Assembly (NCBI GenBank): GCA_023091735.1
Contig: JALKBU010000164.1
Location: forward strand, 1 to 64,000
Source of the DNA: Trichomonas tenax
Taxonomy: Eukaryota > Parabasalia > Trichomonadida > Trichomonadidae
Direction: 5' to 3'
DNA: 64,000 bases
Shown: positions 29,334 to 40,010 of the stretch, one piece after another
Layout: each line of letters opens with the position of its first letter
Position numbering within the stretch: the stretch's first letter is position 1
Notes under the pieces: generated by a model
What the model was told of the DNA's origin: nothing
Seen by the model: only the letters and a program-made list of their open reading frames with translations
Database searches by the model: none
Made by a program: the position numbers and the translations under genes

Positions 29334-30063
29334 TTAAGACTGGATACATATACAATTAAATGCCTTAATGATTTCACGGACATCAAAGGGAATTCCATAT
29401 TTTTGATTCAATGATATTGCATTGTCAACATTGTGAGATTTAATTGCAACTTTCATCGTGTTAGAATCCGGATTCACATACAAAAGGCAATCGTTTATGA
29501 TCTCAATATTTTGTCCATAAAAGCTGTTATCGAGGCATTTCTTTGTGACAACAGCTGACAAACTCCTGAAGAATCTGAAACAATTTATAGATCCATACCT
29601 TGCAGATAATTCTTTGTGGCATCAATGAAAGTTTTTCATTATTGATATCATCCTTTTGGATATATTCAGAATCTTTTGGCAATTCTTTTCGCGTGACAAT
29701 GTCTTCTATTGACATACCTTCGAACTTTCTTTCAGATGGCCAAATATATTTATACCACAAGATTAGTAATTGTGCAAATAAACCTTTAAATTGACACCAA
29801 TAAAGCATCGGATGATAAGTATTAAAGTAATGCTGTGTCAATTTCCACAAGTTCTTTATGTTGCTTGGGTTACACCTCATTGCATTCTTTATTAGTCCTA
29901 GCACAACTTCATTCGAGCTTATTTTTCGATTGATCATAATTGTTGTTTCTTTTATCTCTTCTTCTTTGATGAAAGTAAGGGCTATTGAGATATCTATCCG
30001 TGCTTCAAAGCATTGCATGACAGCGTTGAAGTTGTTTTCATCGAATTCTTCAACATCCATCAA
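29334..30063 (-). pseudogene. Frameshifted gene, possibly ankyrin/DUF3447-type N-terminus
   Basis: Two minus-strand frames follow each other with a shift of one base near 29560. The first is 178 codons (30063 to 29527, starting ATGATGGATGTTGAAG). The second is 75 codons (29561 to 29334) without ATG. Motifs such as VVLGLIKNAMRCNPSNIKNL and NTMKVAIKSHNVDNAISLN resemble the helical N-termini and ankyrin-like units of the large trichomonad DUF3447 family, but the match is loose. A GTATGG...TTTCAG stretch sits near the junction, yet removing it does not restore the frame, so a frameshift is more likely than an intron. If complete, such proteins have many ankyrin repeats, which are absent here. Confidence 0.45.
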
Positions 30064-30367
30064 ATTAATAAATTTTTGAAATTCGAAAATTTACTATCAA
30101 AGCAAAATTATTTAACGATAATTTTCACTTCAAAACTAATAATATGGTTCGATCATGAAATTGACTTATAACTTAAATTTAGAAAATAAATATATTGAAT
30201 TCCAAACGTTGGTTTTCTATTAAGTGGACAACTCAATATACATTTATAAGTCACAGGAATTGGAGGAAGTTGTCCATCAAGACTTTTAACTCTTAGAAAT
30301 GGGCTTTGTGGTTTAAAAATTTAGAATATAATACAATAGATAAGAAAGATATTTTATAAAAGAACAA
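30064..30367. other. Intergenic spacer
   Basis: About 300 bp of AT-rich DNA between the frameshifted gene and the end of the HEAT-like gene; nothing recognised. Confidence 0.5.
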
Positions 30368-33300
30368 TTAACAGTTTGATGCAATAAGTGCACCTTTCAT
30401 TATTCTGCCTTCGCACAGATGTTTGATTGCTTCAAATCTTTCCTTAGAAGGCATTGCATCAGCGACATCTGTTGCAAGATGAATGATTGATTGACTTGCG
30501 TCATCCTCTGCACGGCGTAAATACATCGCAATGCATAAATATGTCCAAATGAAAGGATTTTGAAGAAGCGAAAGCTTTCCAACAAGAAGGAAAGCACTCT
30601 CTTCTGCATCAAAACGAGCAGCAACAGAATCTGCAAGTTCAATTGCTGTTTGGAGGCAAGGACGAGATATGAAAGCTTTCTGGTTCGAATTTACAGCTTC
30701 GAGCCAAATATTCGATGACTCATTTTCGCTGTGAGCATTCTTAAGTTGCCAAGCACAGAACGGTTTGAATATTGAAGAAAACTGTGGACTCTGATTGTTG
30801 TATCTCGCAAATTTTTCAGCATATTCTGATGCAGCAGGAAGCGGAGGTGGCATGCAAAGAATAACATCACCAAAAGCAACAGAGAGTGATGTTAAAGCGG
30901 CCAAATTCGGTTGAGGAATAACGCTGTTGATTACACTCTTCAAGAAGGTGTCCTTGAAGTCATTAAACTTAGGATGAGAAATAGATCTGCGAATAATAAC
31001 ACTGCTGATCTCAGGGAACGGCCAATATATTGATTCCGTTTCAGGAACCAAACTTATTGCCTTCAAGAAGTTCTGCATCACAGAAGAATAAAGATTATAC
31101 GCCATGTTGTTTGCTGTCTTTGAAACAAGAGACAAACAAATCCTCAAAGCGAGAACTTGTTCGGATCTAAGCGGAGAGTCGAATAATGTTGTCATTGTGT
31201 ATCTTGATGCTCTATTTATTTGCTGTCCAAGGCAGAATATCGTGAAAATGTCAGATAAATATGGAGAATGATTTCCAAGAATTGTGTCCGTCTTGTCAAT
31301 GAATGAAATTGTATTCTGCGTTGGAACAACAGATTTCATTAATTCACTGAAGATCCCTGCAATTTCATTGTGGATTGTGCAGTCTGAAGTGCTGATTTGT
31401 GTTAATTTTTCGAGTGATTCTGCAAGTCCTTCTAAAATATATTTCTTTTCAGGAGCTTTTGAATCATTTAATCTAGAAATGCAAATTCTCAATAATCTCA
31501 TGCATCTTTGTAACTTCTTCGGTTTTTCTCCTAATACTTCCAGATTTTCAATAATAAAATTCGATATATTTTGCAGTGCTTGTGTCGAAACTTCAAATCT
31601 TTGAACAGCTTTTGTGGTCAAAATTATTGATTTCTTTGATGTTCCTTTGTTCTTAATATATGAAGAAAACTGAGCATCGGAAACCAAAAAGAAAGCAATG
31701 TCGAGTAATTTCACAGCATTATCGAATGTCAATGAATCAATTAATTCATTATCTTGATTAAGTTTGAGTATTTCGAAAGCCTTGTCTCGGATTTTATCTT
31801 TAAATTCGGAATTAATTGAATATCTAATAATGTTTTTCATCAATCTCGAATTATCAACAGTCAGCAATGAAAGAACAGCGGATTCTGGGATATTTATCTT
31901 GTTCTTGTTACAGTATTCAACAATATAGCCGCAAAGATCAGCAACACCCGGTTGATCAATTTTTCTCAACGCCTCATAAAGAATGGGACCAATAATATCT
32001 TCGTTGATCTTGATGTATGAATACCTGAAGAAATTCATCAAAAGAGGAGCATTGAATTGGAATGTTCCGTTCAATAATCTTGGAGCGAGTGATGAAATCT
32101 TGCTTCCTTTCTCTTGTTTGTATGTCGGCACTTTTGGTGGATCGACATTATCTATATAATGATTCATTTGATATGGATGCTCTGAAATGTATTTTCTTAC
32201 TGTTTCGTTGAACTGCGAAGAGTTCTTTGCGATGTATTTCCAATGATTGCTTGATAATTTCGAGAAATCACCAACATGAATGAAATATTTGTCAGTAATT
32301 CCAGACAAATAATTCTGTAAATCAAGATCACTTATATTAACATCCTCGAAATTGATTTGCGAAATAAAGCTCTTGACTTCGTCCTTCTTTCCTTGCTTAA
32401 GATCTAACAAAACTTTTTCGCAGTTTGATAAATTAACTTTATACTTTTGTGCTAATTCTTCAGCTAAATCTCTCTGGTATATATTGATGATCCTGTACAA
32501 TCTAAATAAGTGATCACCGCTTGTCACACGTCCTGATTCAAGAATCGCTTGTGCATTTTTAGATGCTCCATCAATAACAATTCGTGGAGATTGAACTAAA
32601 AAATCACAACATGTTGCAGCCGCTTCGATTGAAGAACACCAATTCATTGTCTTTAAAACACACATTGATAGGTGAAGGAACTCTTGTGACGATGTGTCGA
32701 GCTTCTGCATGCAGAGATATGTTATGTCGTGAGGGAATAATTCCAATATTTGAATAGCGAATTGACTGATGACTTTCATATTGATTTGCTTTGTGTTAAT
32801 CAAATATTGGAAGCAACTGATGATTCCTGGGACTGCCTGTTTTGTATTTGGAAGAACGTTAGCGACAAGATCTGTTTCAACTTGTGTTAAATAATTTGGA
32901 ACATCGATGTGGTTAAATTCGAATGACATAATTAATTCTTTCTGCGTGAATGAGTTGAAAATGCAGTTGAGCCAATCAGCAGCTCTTGTGAGGATATATG
33001 GATTCTTTGGTTCATGTCTGATCCTTGAAAGGAACATAAATCCTTCAGAAGCGATTTTTGTATCCTCATATAACATTATCAAATCTTCGACCATCGGAGT
33101 GAAATCAACCAAAGGTTTTGATGGTCCAAACTCGTCCAAAATCGAGTTTAACAATCTGATAATCTTCAAGGCAACATCGATGTTGAAGAAATCGTAATTA
33201 TAAATATTAGAAATGATTTGTGGAATTGTTAATAATGTCGCGAAGTTTGTTAAAACTTTGATCGAATTTTGCGAAAGAGATTCTTGTGATGAGAAGCAGC

Positions 33301-34618
33301 ATTCCAACAATAATGTTTGTGCTCTTGTTACATATTTATCTACAATAGCTGCAACTTGATTAACATTTAATCTGGAAAGCAATTTAACAATTGCATCTTG
33401 TTGCACCCAATTGACATTTTTAGTGTTGAAAATTGCATCAATAATCATACTTAAACTGCTTCTCACTTCCTCATATGAATATAACAACCCAAATAAATCA
33501 CCAAACGATTCACAGAAAGCGCAAAAAACATCTCCACTTGATTTTTGAGACATTGAAACGAAAATTTCTGTAACTTTTTTGATATTTTCTTCGTTGTTGT
33601 TTCTTGTTAAGAAATCTTTCAAACCTTTAAGTTTTGCGCATGTTAAAGTGCTTGATTCGTTTGCTTCGGGAATCAGTTCTTCCAAAGGGACAGGTAACAA
33701 AACGTAAAACTTCTTCAGGTGTTTAGGAACATTCAAATTTTGCGTTGCATTTTGTATTTGTTGTAAATAATTTGGTGAATTTCTGGCGATTAAAACAAGT
33801 GTTGACGAAGCTCTTTCGAAATCTGTAAGGTTGTATGATTCAGACTCAAGGATTGAAAGCGAAATCTTAAGAAAATCTTCGATATAATTATTTTGTACAA
33901 TTTCATTGTAGATAATGTTGTTTTGTAAAATTTCTGGACCCAACGCGAGAACTATTTGCTTGAGATTGTTCGAATGTGAGAATTCAATTGTGTCATGAAT
34001 TAAAATTTTTGGATTCATCGAAATTAAAATGTTAGCGACTTCAACGAAAGCGTGATTTGGATTTCTTCCAAAAGAAATCAGCAAAGAGCGTAACAATGCC
34101 TGATGAAACTGTTTTTCAAGAGGTCCCATTAATTCGACAATGTGTGGTAAATGTTGAATGTATTGACTGACATCGATACCGAAGTGGTGAAGCACCGGTG
34201 TATTGAGGATGAAGTTTCCTACTTCGTATGGCGCAATAAAATGAACTAAATATGTAAATGCACTGATAACGGCGATAGAAACATTTGGAGATACTTCAAT
34301 ACCTAAAACCGCTTCAGAAAACGACCCTGAAACAAATTTAGGATAAAGAGGAGCGATAGTTACAATTATTGCGCCAAGACAGGAGTAAGAATTCAGCCTT
34401 ACGATGGGCTCTGGGTGATCGCAGAGAGAAAAGAGAAGCTTCCACGTCTCAATTAAGGAATGTATTGGATCACTTTCGGAATATTGATCCATCCACTTCA
34501 TAGACATTTGGCTTCTGAACGATTGAAGGGCGGACAATATTTCGTTGACGTCCTGCGGCTGTTTTTGTGACGCAGACAGAACGCGTGAGAAATATGTGTC
34601 GCTTAAAACTTTCGCCAT
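30368..34618 (-). CDS. Large HEAT/armadillo-like helical repeat protein (1416 aa)
   Basis: An intact 1416-codon gene on the minus strand. The whole product looks like a helical solenoid. Pairs of amphipathic helices repeat about every 40 residues, for example HPEPIVRLNSYSCLGAIIVTI, SPNVSIAVISAFTYLVHFI and QALLRSLLISFGRNP. There is no signal peptide, membrane span or catalytic motif. Such solenoids serve as scaffolds in nuclear transport, vesicle coats, mTOR-type complexes and cohesin loading; the sequence does not tell which. The C-terminal 400 residues stay helical (DAEESAFLLVGKLSLL, AEDDASQSIIHLATDVA). A TGTCAATTT motif lies 18 nt before the ATG. Confidence 0.8.
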   Translation of the reverse strand: MAKVLSDTYFSRVLSASQKQPQDVNEILSALQSFRSQMSMKWMDQYSESDPIHSLIETWKLLFSLCDHPEPIVRLNSYSCLGAIIVTIAPLYPKFVSGSFSEAVLGIEVSPNVSIAVISAFTYLVHFIAPYEVGNFILNTPVLHHFGIDVSQYIQHLPHIVELMGPLEKQFHQALLRSLLISFGRNPNHAFVEVANILISMNPKILIHDTIEFSHSNNLKQIVLALGPEILQNNIIYNEIVQNNYIEDFLKISLSILESESYNLTDFERASSTLVLIARNSPNYLQQIQNATQNLNVPKHLKKFYVLLPVPLEELIPEANESSTLTCAKLKGLKDFLTRNNNEENIKKVTEIFVSMSQKSSGDVFCAFCESFGDLFGLLYSYEEVRSSLSMIIDAIFNTKNVNWVQQDAIVKLLSRLNVNQVAAIVDKYVTRAQTLLLECCFSSQESLSQNSIKVLTNFATLLTIPQIISNIYNYDFFNIDVALKIIRLLNSILDEFGPSKPLVDFTPMVEDLIMLYEDTKIASEGFMFLSRIRHEPKNPYILTRAADWLNCIFNSFTQKELIMSFEFNHIDVPNYLTQVETDLVANVLPNTKQAVPGIISCFQYLINTKQINMKVISQFAIQILELFPHDITYLCMQKLDTSSQEFLHLSMCVLKTMNWCSSIEAAATCCDFLVQSPRIVIDGASKNAQAILESGRVTSGDHLFRLYRIINIYQRDLAEELAQKYKVNLSNCEKVLLDLKQGKKDEVKSFISQINFEDVNISDLDLQNYLSGITDKYFIHVGDFSKLSSNHWKYIAKNSSQFNETVRKYISEHPYQMNHYIDNVDPPKVPTYKQEKGSKISSLAPRLLNGTFQFNAPLLMNFFRYSYIKINEDIIGPILYEALRKIDQPGVADLCGYIVEYCNKNKINIPESAVLSLLTVDNSRLMKNIIRYSINSEFKDKIRDKAFEILKLNQDNELIDSLTFDNAVKLLDIAFFLVSDAQFSSYIKNKGTSKKSIILTTKAVQRFEVSTQALQNISNFIIENLEVLGEKPKKLQRCMRLLRICISRLNDSKAPEKKYILEGLAESLEKLTQISTSDCTIHNEIAGIFSELMKSVVPTQNTISFIDKTDTILGNHSPYLSDIFTIFCLGQQINRASRYTMTTLFDSPLRSEQVLALRICLSLVSKTANNMAYNLYSSVMQNFLKAISLVPETESIYWPFPEISSVIIRRSISHPKFNDFKDTFLKSVINSVIPQPNLAALTSLSVAFGDVILCMPPPLPAASEYAEKFARYNNQSPQFSSIFKPFCAWQLKNAHSENESSNIWLEAVNSNQKAFISRPCLQTAIELADSVAARFDAEESAFLLVGKLSLLQNPFIWTYLCIAMYLRRAEDDASQSIIHLATDVADAMPSKERFEAIKHLCEGRIMKGALIASNC

Positions 34619-34635
34619 AATTTTTTTTATTAAAT

Positions 34636-34638
34636 TGA
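34636..34638 (-). promoter_or_regulatory. Initiator-like TCA motif for the HEAT-like gene
   Basis: On the minus strand TTGTCAATTTAATAAAA precedes the ATG at 34618 by 18 nt. It is a weak match to the trichomonad initiator (A at the fourth position). Confidence 0.3.
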
Positions 34639-35258
34639 CAAAAATATATTGATTTCATCTTTCTTCAGAACTTAAATATAGACTTTTCATAGTGTTTGCA
34701 CCCATTTTTCACTTAGATTCTTGTCAATCATTGATTTACCAAAATACTTGAGATATTTCTACATACTAAGAAAATTATTGGATAAAACGTTCATAAGTTG
34801 ATAGGCAATGATATGTTATTTACAATGTTCTTTCCTATCATGATCAATTCTTTGAAGTAATGAAGCACATTCATCACTATATATTCTCGTCAATATACTT
34901 AATGATTTTTATATATATTGAAAGTAGTGTTTCACTATATTTTGAGGCAAAATTATTTTCGATTCAAGGAAAAAAATTAAGCTATATTTTGAAGATCAAT
35001 TTTATAGTATCTATTAAAGCCATTAAAAGCAACATTTGCTATGATAAATCTTTGATTCAATGCAGTTTATGTCGCAAACATAATATCTGTTTTGATGGAG
35101 AAATGACGAAATACTTCGTCTAATGATCTCAATATGAAGAAATCAATTTTAAAAGGTCAAAATTAGTCTATAATCTGATCCAATGACTTGATATACCAAC
35201 TATATTAAGCAATGAGTTTGAAAAATGCGAATGATGTAAGAAAAATACAAACAAAAAT
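34639..35258. other. Intergenic DNA
   Basis: AT-rich; an 87-codon plus-strand frame (34860-35123) is rich in Ile, Lys, Phe and Ser as expected from chance and is not called a gene. Confidence 0.5.
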
Positions 35259-36359
35259 TTATTTATGGAAGAGATTAAGACGCTTTGGTGTTGAGAATTT
35301 GACTTCATTATCAGAGTCATCACTTGAACCAGAAAGATGCAAATTCATAATATCATCTTCTCCGTTGATTATTCTGTCTATTGATGGACTTCTTCTTATC
35401 AGAGATCCCGAATTCGGTGCAGGAGTCGACCAACATCGCATTTTCTCATTCTGTATTGGGCTCAGTGACATGACACTTCTCTTCTTTATTTCTGTGTGTG
35501 GCGTCATCTGGAGCATCTTCTTTTGTATAAAAAGATCGATATGATTTTCGTGTTCAATATCTTGGTCTAATATCTTGTTAATGTCTTTAACTGGAGTAGT
35601 ACATGACGACAGTAAACTTTTTATAGTTGAATTCGTGAATATTTCTTTAGATTTTGATAATGTGAGTTCTTTTTGTTTTTGTATCGGCTTTTCATCTATT
35701 TCATGTAGCATTGTTGATTCTGTCATTTCTAGAGTCGGAGGAGGATTCCATCCTTCTGCACGCGCAAAATATTCCCAATTACCTTCTATATCCTTTTCCG
35801 TCTGAAATATATAAACAGGAGAAGAGTCACTACTCGTGTTTTTGTACTTTAGAAGAACAGAATTGAACCGCATCGATGGTTCAACGAAATTTAAGTGTTC
35901 TTCGTATCCAAATGCTATAGTAACTACCAAAACTGCAAGTTTTTCGCCAGTTCTGTCATCTAAAAGAGGTAAGTTCTCTTGTTTATAGAAATAATAAAGC
36001 GGCTTTTTGTAATTTGAGTCTAAATACGATTCTTCCAACGGACATTTACATGTTGCGATGTGCTGAGACGAAACCAAATGGTTTGAATGCAATTCTATCT
36101 TTATATCGAGATCTTCTGTTGGAAATTGCAATTGTTTAAGCTGAAATGTGATTGCTGTATCAAAATAAATGTCCTCTCTGTGGCACCAAATCGGATGCGT
36201 TATTATCGGCTGAATCGATGGATGAATTTTTATTTGGAAAAATAAAGACTTCATTGAGAACAAGATTGGGCTTTTGGCCGCTGCGACGCAGATGTATGCG
36301 TACGATTCCCGCCTAAGGTCACTTTTGTCAATGTTCGGTTGAAATTCATCAGCAAACAT
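35259..36359 (-). CDS. C2-like domain protein with disordered serine-rich tail, unknown function
   Basis: A 366-aa protein from an ATG. Residues about 15-190 alternate hydrophobic and polar residues as in a beta sandwich (SYAYICVAAAKSPI, FFQIKIHPS, LDIKIELHSNHLVSSQHIA, KLAVLVVTIAFGYEE), which suggests a C2-type or related membrane- or microtubule-associated domain. A WEYFARAEGWNPPP segment follows. The last 150 residues are Ser-, Lys- and Glu-rich, with SP and TP pairs (SLSPIQNEKMRCWSTPAPNS) that could be phosphorylated. The family is not certain. It lies on the same strand as the HEAT-like gene, about 640 bp upstream of it. Confidence 0.6.
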   Translation of the reverse strand: MFADEFQPNIDKSDLRRESYAYICVAAAKSPILFSMKSLFFQIKIHPSIQPIITHPIWCHREDIYFDTAITFQLKQLQFPTEDLDIKIELHSNHLVSSQHIATCKCPLEESYLDSNYKKPLYYFYKQENLPLLDDRTGEKLAVLVVTIAFGYEEHLNFVEPSMRFNSVLLKYKNTSSDSSPVYIFQTEKDIEGNWEYFARAEGWNPPPTLEMTESTMLHEIDEKPIQKQKELTLSKSKEIFTNSTIKSLLSSCTTPVKDINKILDQDIEHENHIDLFIQKKMLQMTPHTEIKKRSVMSLSPIQNEKMRCWSTPAPNSGSLIRRSPSIDRIINGEDDIMNLHLSGSSDDSDNEVKFSTPKRLNLFHK

Positions 36360-36822
36360 CGAAAAATAAGAACTAAACTGTTGACTTTTATTATGGATTT
36401 GGTCGTTATTTCATTAGTATTATATAGTTTGAGAAGGTTGAACGATTTTTACAGCAAAATTCATCATAAATTTCAATTCAATACAATTTAATGCTATTTT
36501 TTCCCTTTTCCAGATTTGCATCCCTAGATGCTGTGAAGGGAAATGCTTTTTTTGGTACTTTTTAAGATTTCTCAATAAAAAATCGATTTTGACCGAGTAT
36601 GGTGAGTTTTTGCTTGCTTTGTTCAGAACTTCGATATAATTTATCACGAACAAAGCATAGGCGACGCTTCTAATAAGCTCGAAACACATGAAGATTCAGA
36701 AAAAATAATTATAGAGAGTTGATAAAGAATATTCTTCAATAATTGGTTTCTAATAACAAAATTGTTCGATACCAATCATCAGGAGTATGCAGCATTACGT
36801 TCAAAAAGAACAGAAAGTAATT
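36360..36822. other. Intergenic DNA
   Basis: Upstream spacer of the C2-like gene running into a decayed HNH gene. An 89-codon minus-strand frame (36420-36689) contains some hydrophobic motifs but no recognisable domain. Confidence 0.4.
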
Positions 36823-37351
36823 TATGACATAATTTATCACATAATAACTTATATGAAATCTCTACTGAATATCCTTATGAAATGCGTAATATATTAAATA
36901 AGCATGTTCATCAGGAAACGCCCGATACTCAAGGATGTATTAGAGTTAAACCTCAGAATAAAAGTTATTTCAAACATAAAATAATAGCAGATATGTTTTT
37001 AGAAAATTCTAATGAATATAAATACGTAACACATATTAACAGAGATATTAAAGATAATCATATTAATAATCTTATGTGGTGTGATAAGAATACAATTCAA
37101 AGAAATAGATGTAAATACAATTATGTAAACGAATTACCTGAACATGTTAGACAAATAATTATGATAAATATACGTTTAATAACTTATATTATGGATTAAA
37201 GGATTTATATGCTTATATATATACTGGAAACAAATATAAAGTTATTCCATTTGAATATAATTCGAATAATAAATTATATGTAATAGATACTGATGGAGTT
37301 TCCAGATGTATTAAACATATGAAATTAATGAAAGATATATTTAAAACCTAA
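36823..37351 (+). pseudogene. HNH homing-endonuclease-like gene, frameshifted
   Basis: From 36823 the frame reads YEISTEYPYEMRN, then KSYFKHKIIADMFLENS, then YVTHINRDIKDNHINNLMW. This is the HNH_3-type signature in which a His, an Asp/Asn-rich turn and NLxW form the metal-binding beta-beta-alpha fold. After LPEHVRQIIM the sequence shifts by +1 and continues with TFNNLYYGLKDLYAYIY and YVIDTDGVSRCIKHMK to a TAA at 37349. No ATG precedes the conserved part. HNH endonuclease-like genes of this style are numerous in trichomonads and are taken to be mobile. This copy cannot make a full enzyme. Confidence 0.65.
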
Positions 37352-37589
37352 AAGAAAATGTACCGAAAAGCAATTGGCTGCTGGGAGACAAAAGAATCCA
37401 AGACTTCAAAAGAAATCTAAAGATGAAGAAACCGAAATTGGTTATGATATTTAATTAATTAATAAATATATTATTATTTTTGTAAATAGATATGATGGAA
37501 GTTATAAAGAAGTAAATTTCAAAACATTTAGATAAATTTTGCCGTAAGGTAAAAGTTAGCGAACTGTTTATTACTAACTTCCCGACTTT
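37352..37589. other. Short spacer within the pseudogene cluster
   Basis: AT-rich remains without a clear frame between the HNH and DDE relics. Confidence 0.35.
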
Positions 37590-38045
37590 CCGTTAAACAA
37601 AACTGTAGCAATCGAAATATTAATCACTGCATGGCAGGATCTAAACGAGCATACGATTGAAAAAGCATGGAACTATTATAATGAAATCATCAAATTCAAT
37701 TATGATAATGAACCTGAAAAATATGCAGCCCTCTCCAAAGAAAGTGATATTTTTGAACGCATAATGAATATCAAATCTGACCTCGTACAAAAGCATTTAA
37801 TGAGTGATGGCACAGATCAATCAGATAATCATAATGTTCATTATGTTCATTATCCATCAGTTGTTACAGGTGATCCATGAGAAAGTAATTTCAAATATTC
37901 AGATCATCCACCTTCAGATATCCAAAAATTAGATGTCTGGAATGATTATAATGCATGTGAGCGAAGTTATATGGAGAAGCACATAAATAACTTGCTAACT
38001 TATTTCAAACCAACAGTTAGTGTTAAGATTCCGATTTATGGTAAC
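37590..38045 (+). pseudogene. DDE-superfamily (pogo/Tigger-like) transposase fragment
   Basis: The frame reads PLNKTVAIEILITAWQDLNE, TIEKAWNYYNEII, FERIMNIKSDLVQKH, an in-frame TGA near 37878, and then FKYSDHPPSDIQKLDVW. The AIxxLIxAWxxLxxxTIxxAW pattern fits the helical end of pogo/Tigger-type DDE transposases, where TIxxCW follows the catalytic core. The catalytic acidic residues are upstream and missing, so only the tail of a dead transposase remains. The right boundary is approximate. Confidence 0.45.
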
Positions 38046-38056
38046 ATTTTTCAGCA

Positions 38057-38740
38057 ATTCTTTAATTCCTTCGTCCTATTTATTTCAATTGCGCAGATAT
38101 CTTTGTATCGGAAGGACCATTTATTGATTCTATCCAATTTTTGAGAAAAACGCTTGAATTAATGAATCGTCGAATGCTAACAAGAAGTCTAACAAATCTG
38201 AGGGATTTATCACAATTAAGAACGCCATACTTAATTTTATCTAGCATATTGAATGACAAATTTGGCTTCAATTACATTCAAAATGAAACAAATGTTCATG
38301 AAATTATCAGTGTGTTAAATGAACAAGAAAGCATCAAGATTTTTTTGGAAACGCGCTTTCCCAATGAGCCAGCACAGTATCTTATTTTCAAGCAAAATAA
38401 GGTTAATGTTGGAGAAAAAGCAAAACCAATCGAATTTCCTTTATATTGTAGGCTAACTAATTCAAATGCACAAGTAACATATTGTTGTATGTTAAAATGT
38501 ATTATGACAAAATCAGGTGATATGCATAACACGTATGTTCGAGTTCAAGACACCGGCGAATTCAGAAAATTCAAGAAAAATTATGTAACGCTAGGTAGGC
38601 AATAGTATCCTGAAGAACTTGCTGTAAATATGTATCCACGGAATTATTGTTATCTTGCTTTATATTTCATATATAAAGACAGAATGATAGAAGAAGAAGT
38701 ATTGGAATTATCCTTTTTTTTCGTCTTCAAACCTAGATAA
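38057..38740 (+). pseudogene. Ubiquitin-specific-protease-like gene fragment with in-frame TAG
   Basis: A frame without ATG start runs from about 38057 through FIDSIQFLRKTLELM, FGFNYIQNETNVHEIISVLN, YCCMLKCIMTKSGDMHNTYV and FRKFKKNYVTLG to a TAG at 38603. It then goes on in the same frame with YPEELAVNMYPRNYCYLAL. The order resembles C19 peptidases (USPs): a QxDVxEFxxxL-like segment, an HSG-GHYxxY-like segment with the catalytic His replaced or lost (SGDMHNTYV), a FxKFxDxxVT-like segment and a final aYxLxY. The catalytic Cys box is absent and a large internal part is missing. Identification is tentative. Confidence 0.4.
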
Positions 38741-39722
38741 GTATATAACACGATTATTTTACTAGTTTGCTATATATTAACCCGCAGGCATTGTCGTATC
38801 CAATTTCGAGAAAATTGAAATTTTCCAAAATGTTTTATTTTTATCCCATTCAAAAAATCAAAATTTGCAACAATGCTTGTGGATTTCCATGATTTTCAGC
38901 CTACAATGACAAAATTTTGTCCGAATGGTTTAACAGGTTGAATTTTTTATACAACAAGTTTCGGCGAACAATGGTGATGTGAAGACTACAATCGATAGGT
39001 GATTTTTTGTGTATCCTGTAATCAGCGCTTCCTTTGCAGAACAAGCTGGTTTTGCGGGGATCAAAGAAAAACTTAACGTTCACATTTATAAACAGAGAAG
39101 TAATTTAATCCCACAAATGGGCATACAATCGTGTGTAGCAATTGTTTATTCACAAGATTTTTGCAAAATAGCATTATATTCGCAAAATTACCATATAATT
39201 ATTTAATAAAACCGATATTATGCAGTCTAGAGAGTAAAATATGCCTTTTCCGCTCTAAATTAGGAAATCTTGTTATTTACGATAAATTTTGAGTTTCAAA
39301 CTATAAATATATTTAATTATGCACCATTTGTTAGAGTTCTATGCAAAATATTTAAATGTCAAACCAAAAGTCGCTCATCTGACATCCCCTCAATTTATAA
39401 AATGTTTGTAAGTCGGTGAATAAGCAAAATTAAAGTCTCATATTTTAACGATAATATATACTATATTTATGCAACATATCTATGGAAAGTTAGGGCTTCA
39501 TTAATGTTTAATTTCGATCTTTGGAATTGAATACATGATCATGCCATCATTATTGAATGGAATTTAAGACAAAAATGATCAATTGCATTGAATTTATTAT
39601 TTTCTATAGCAAACAAAAATTCTAGAAAAAGCGACAAGTTTACATGCCAAAAATATCATGTAAACAACAAAATTTGACAAGTAAAATTATTTATTCCAAT
39701 TTATAAGTAAGCTTAATTTCCT
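38741..39722. other. Intergenic DNA
   Basis: About 1 kb of AT-rich sequence; short frames near 39009-39206 (with ASFAEQAGFAGIKEKLNV) look slightly protein-like but cannot be assigned. Confidence 0.35.
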
Positions 39723-40010
39723 TCATTTTTCCTTCCATATTTCTACTACCTCATCTGGAGCATGTGTGGAAATAAATTCTGTAATTTCCTTCATGATTTG
39801 TATCTCAACATCGGTTGGTAAATGAAGATCGATAATAGTCTTCATCATAACATCGCTTATTTTATTTTATAAGCGATGTTAATAGTTTCTTTTATTTTTT
39901 CTAATCCTAGCATAATTGAACTAGGATTATAGGCTAATGATCTTAACTTTTGTTCAATTTGAAAGCTAGCAGAGGTACGTGATTCATTGATGAAGATCTT
40001 TGCTGAGAAT
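39723..40010 (-). pseudogene. Unidentified gene fragment disrupted by a palindrome
   Basis: On the minus strand one frame reads FINESRTSASFQIEQKLRSL and IMLGLEKIKETINIAYK up to a TAA inside the palindrome at 39849-39880. A second frame then reads DVMMKTIIDLHLPTDVEIQI and FISTHAPDEVVEIWKEK to a TGA at 39723. Both are helical and clearly not random AT-rich DNA. The duplicated AACATCGCTTAT palindrome seems to have caused the frame change. The protein family is unknown. Confidence 0.45.
39849..39880. repeat. Perfect 12-bp palindrome with 8-nt loop
   Basis: AACATCGCTTAT (39849-39860) and ATAAGCGATGTT (39869-39880) are exact reverse complements. The palindrome sits at the frame break of the gene fragment, suggesting a template-switch event. 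Confidence 0.8.

Noticed and set aside
29590..29680. Possible small intron (GTATGG...TTTCAG) in the frameshifted gene
   Set aside because: Removing it does not join the two frames, and the trichomonad branch/3' signal (ACTAACACACAG-like) is absent.
34860..35123. 87-codon plus-strand frame
   Set aside because: Very rich in Ile, Ser, Lys and Phe, with no domain and no initiator motif.
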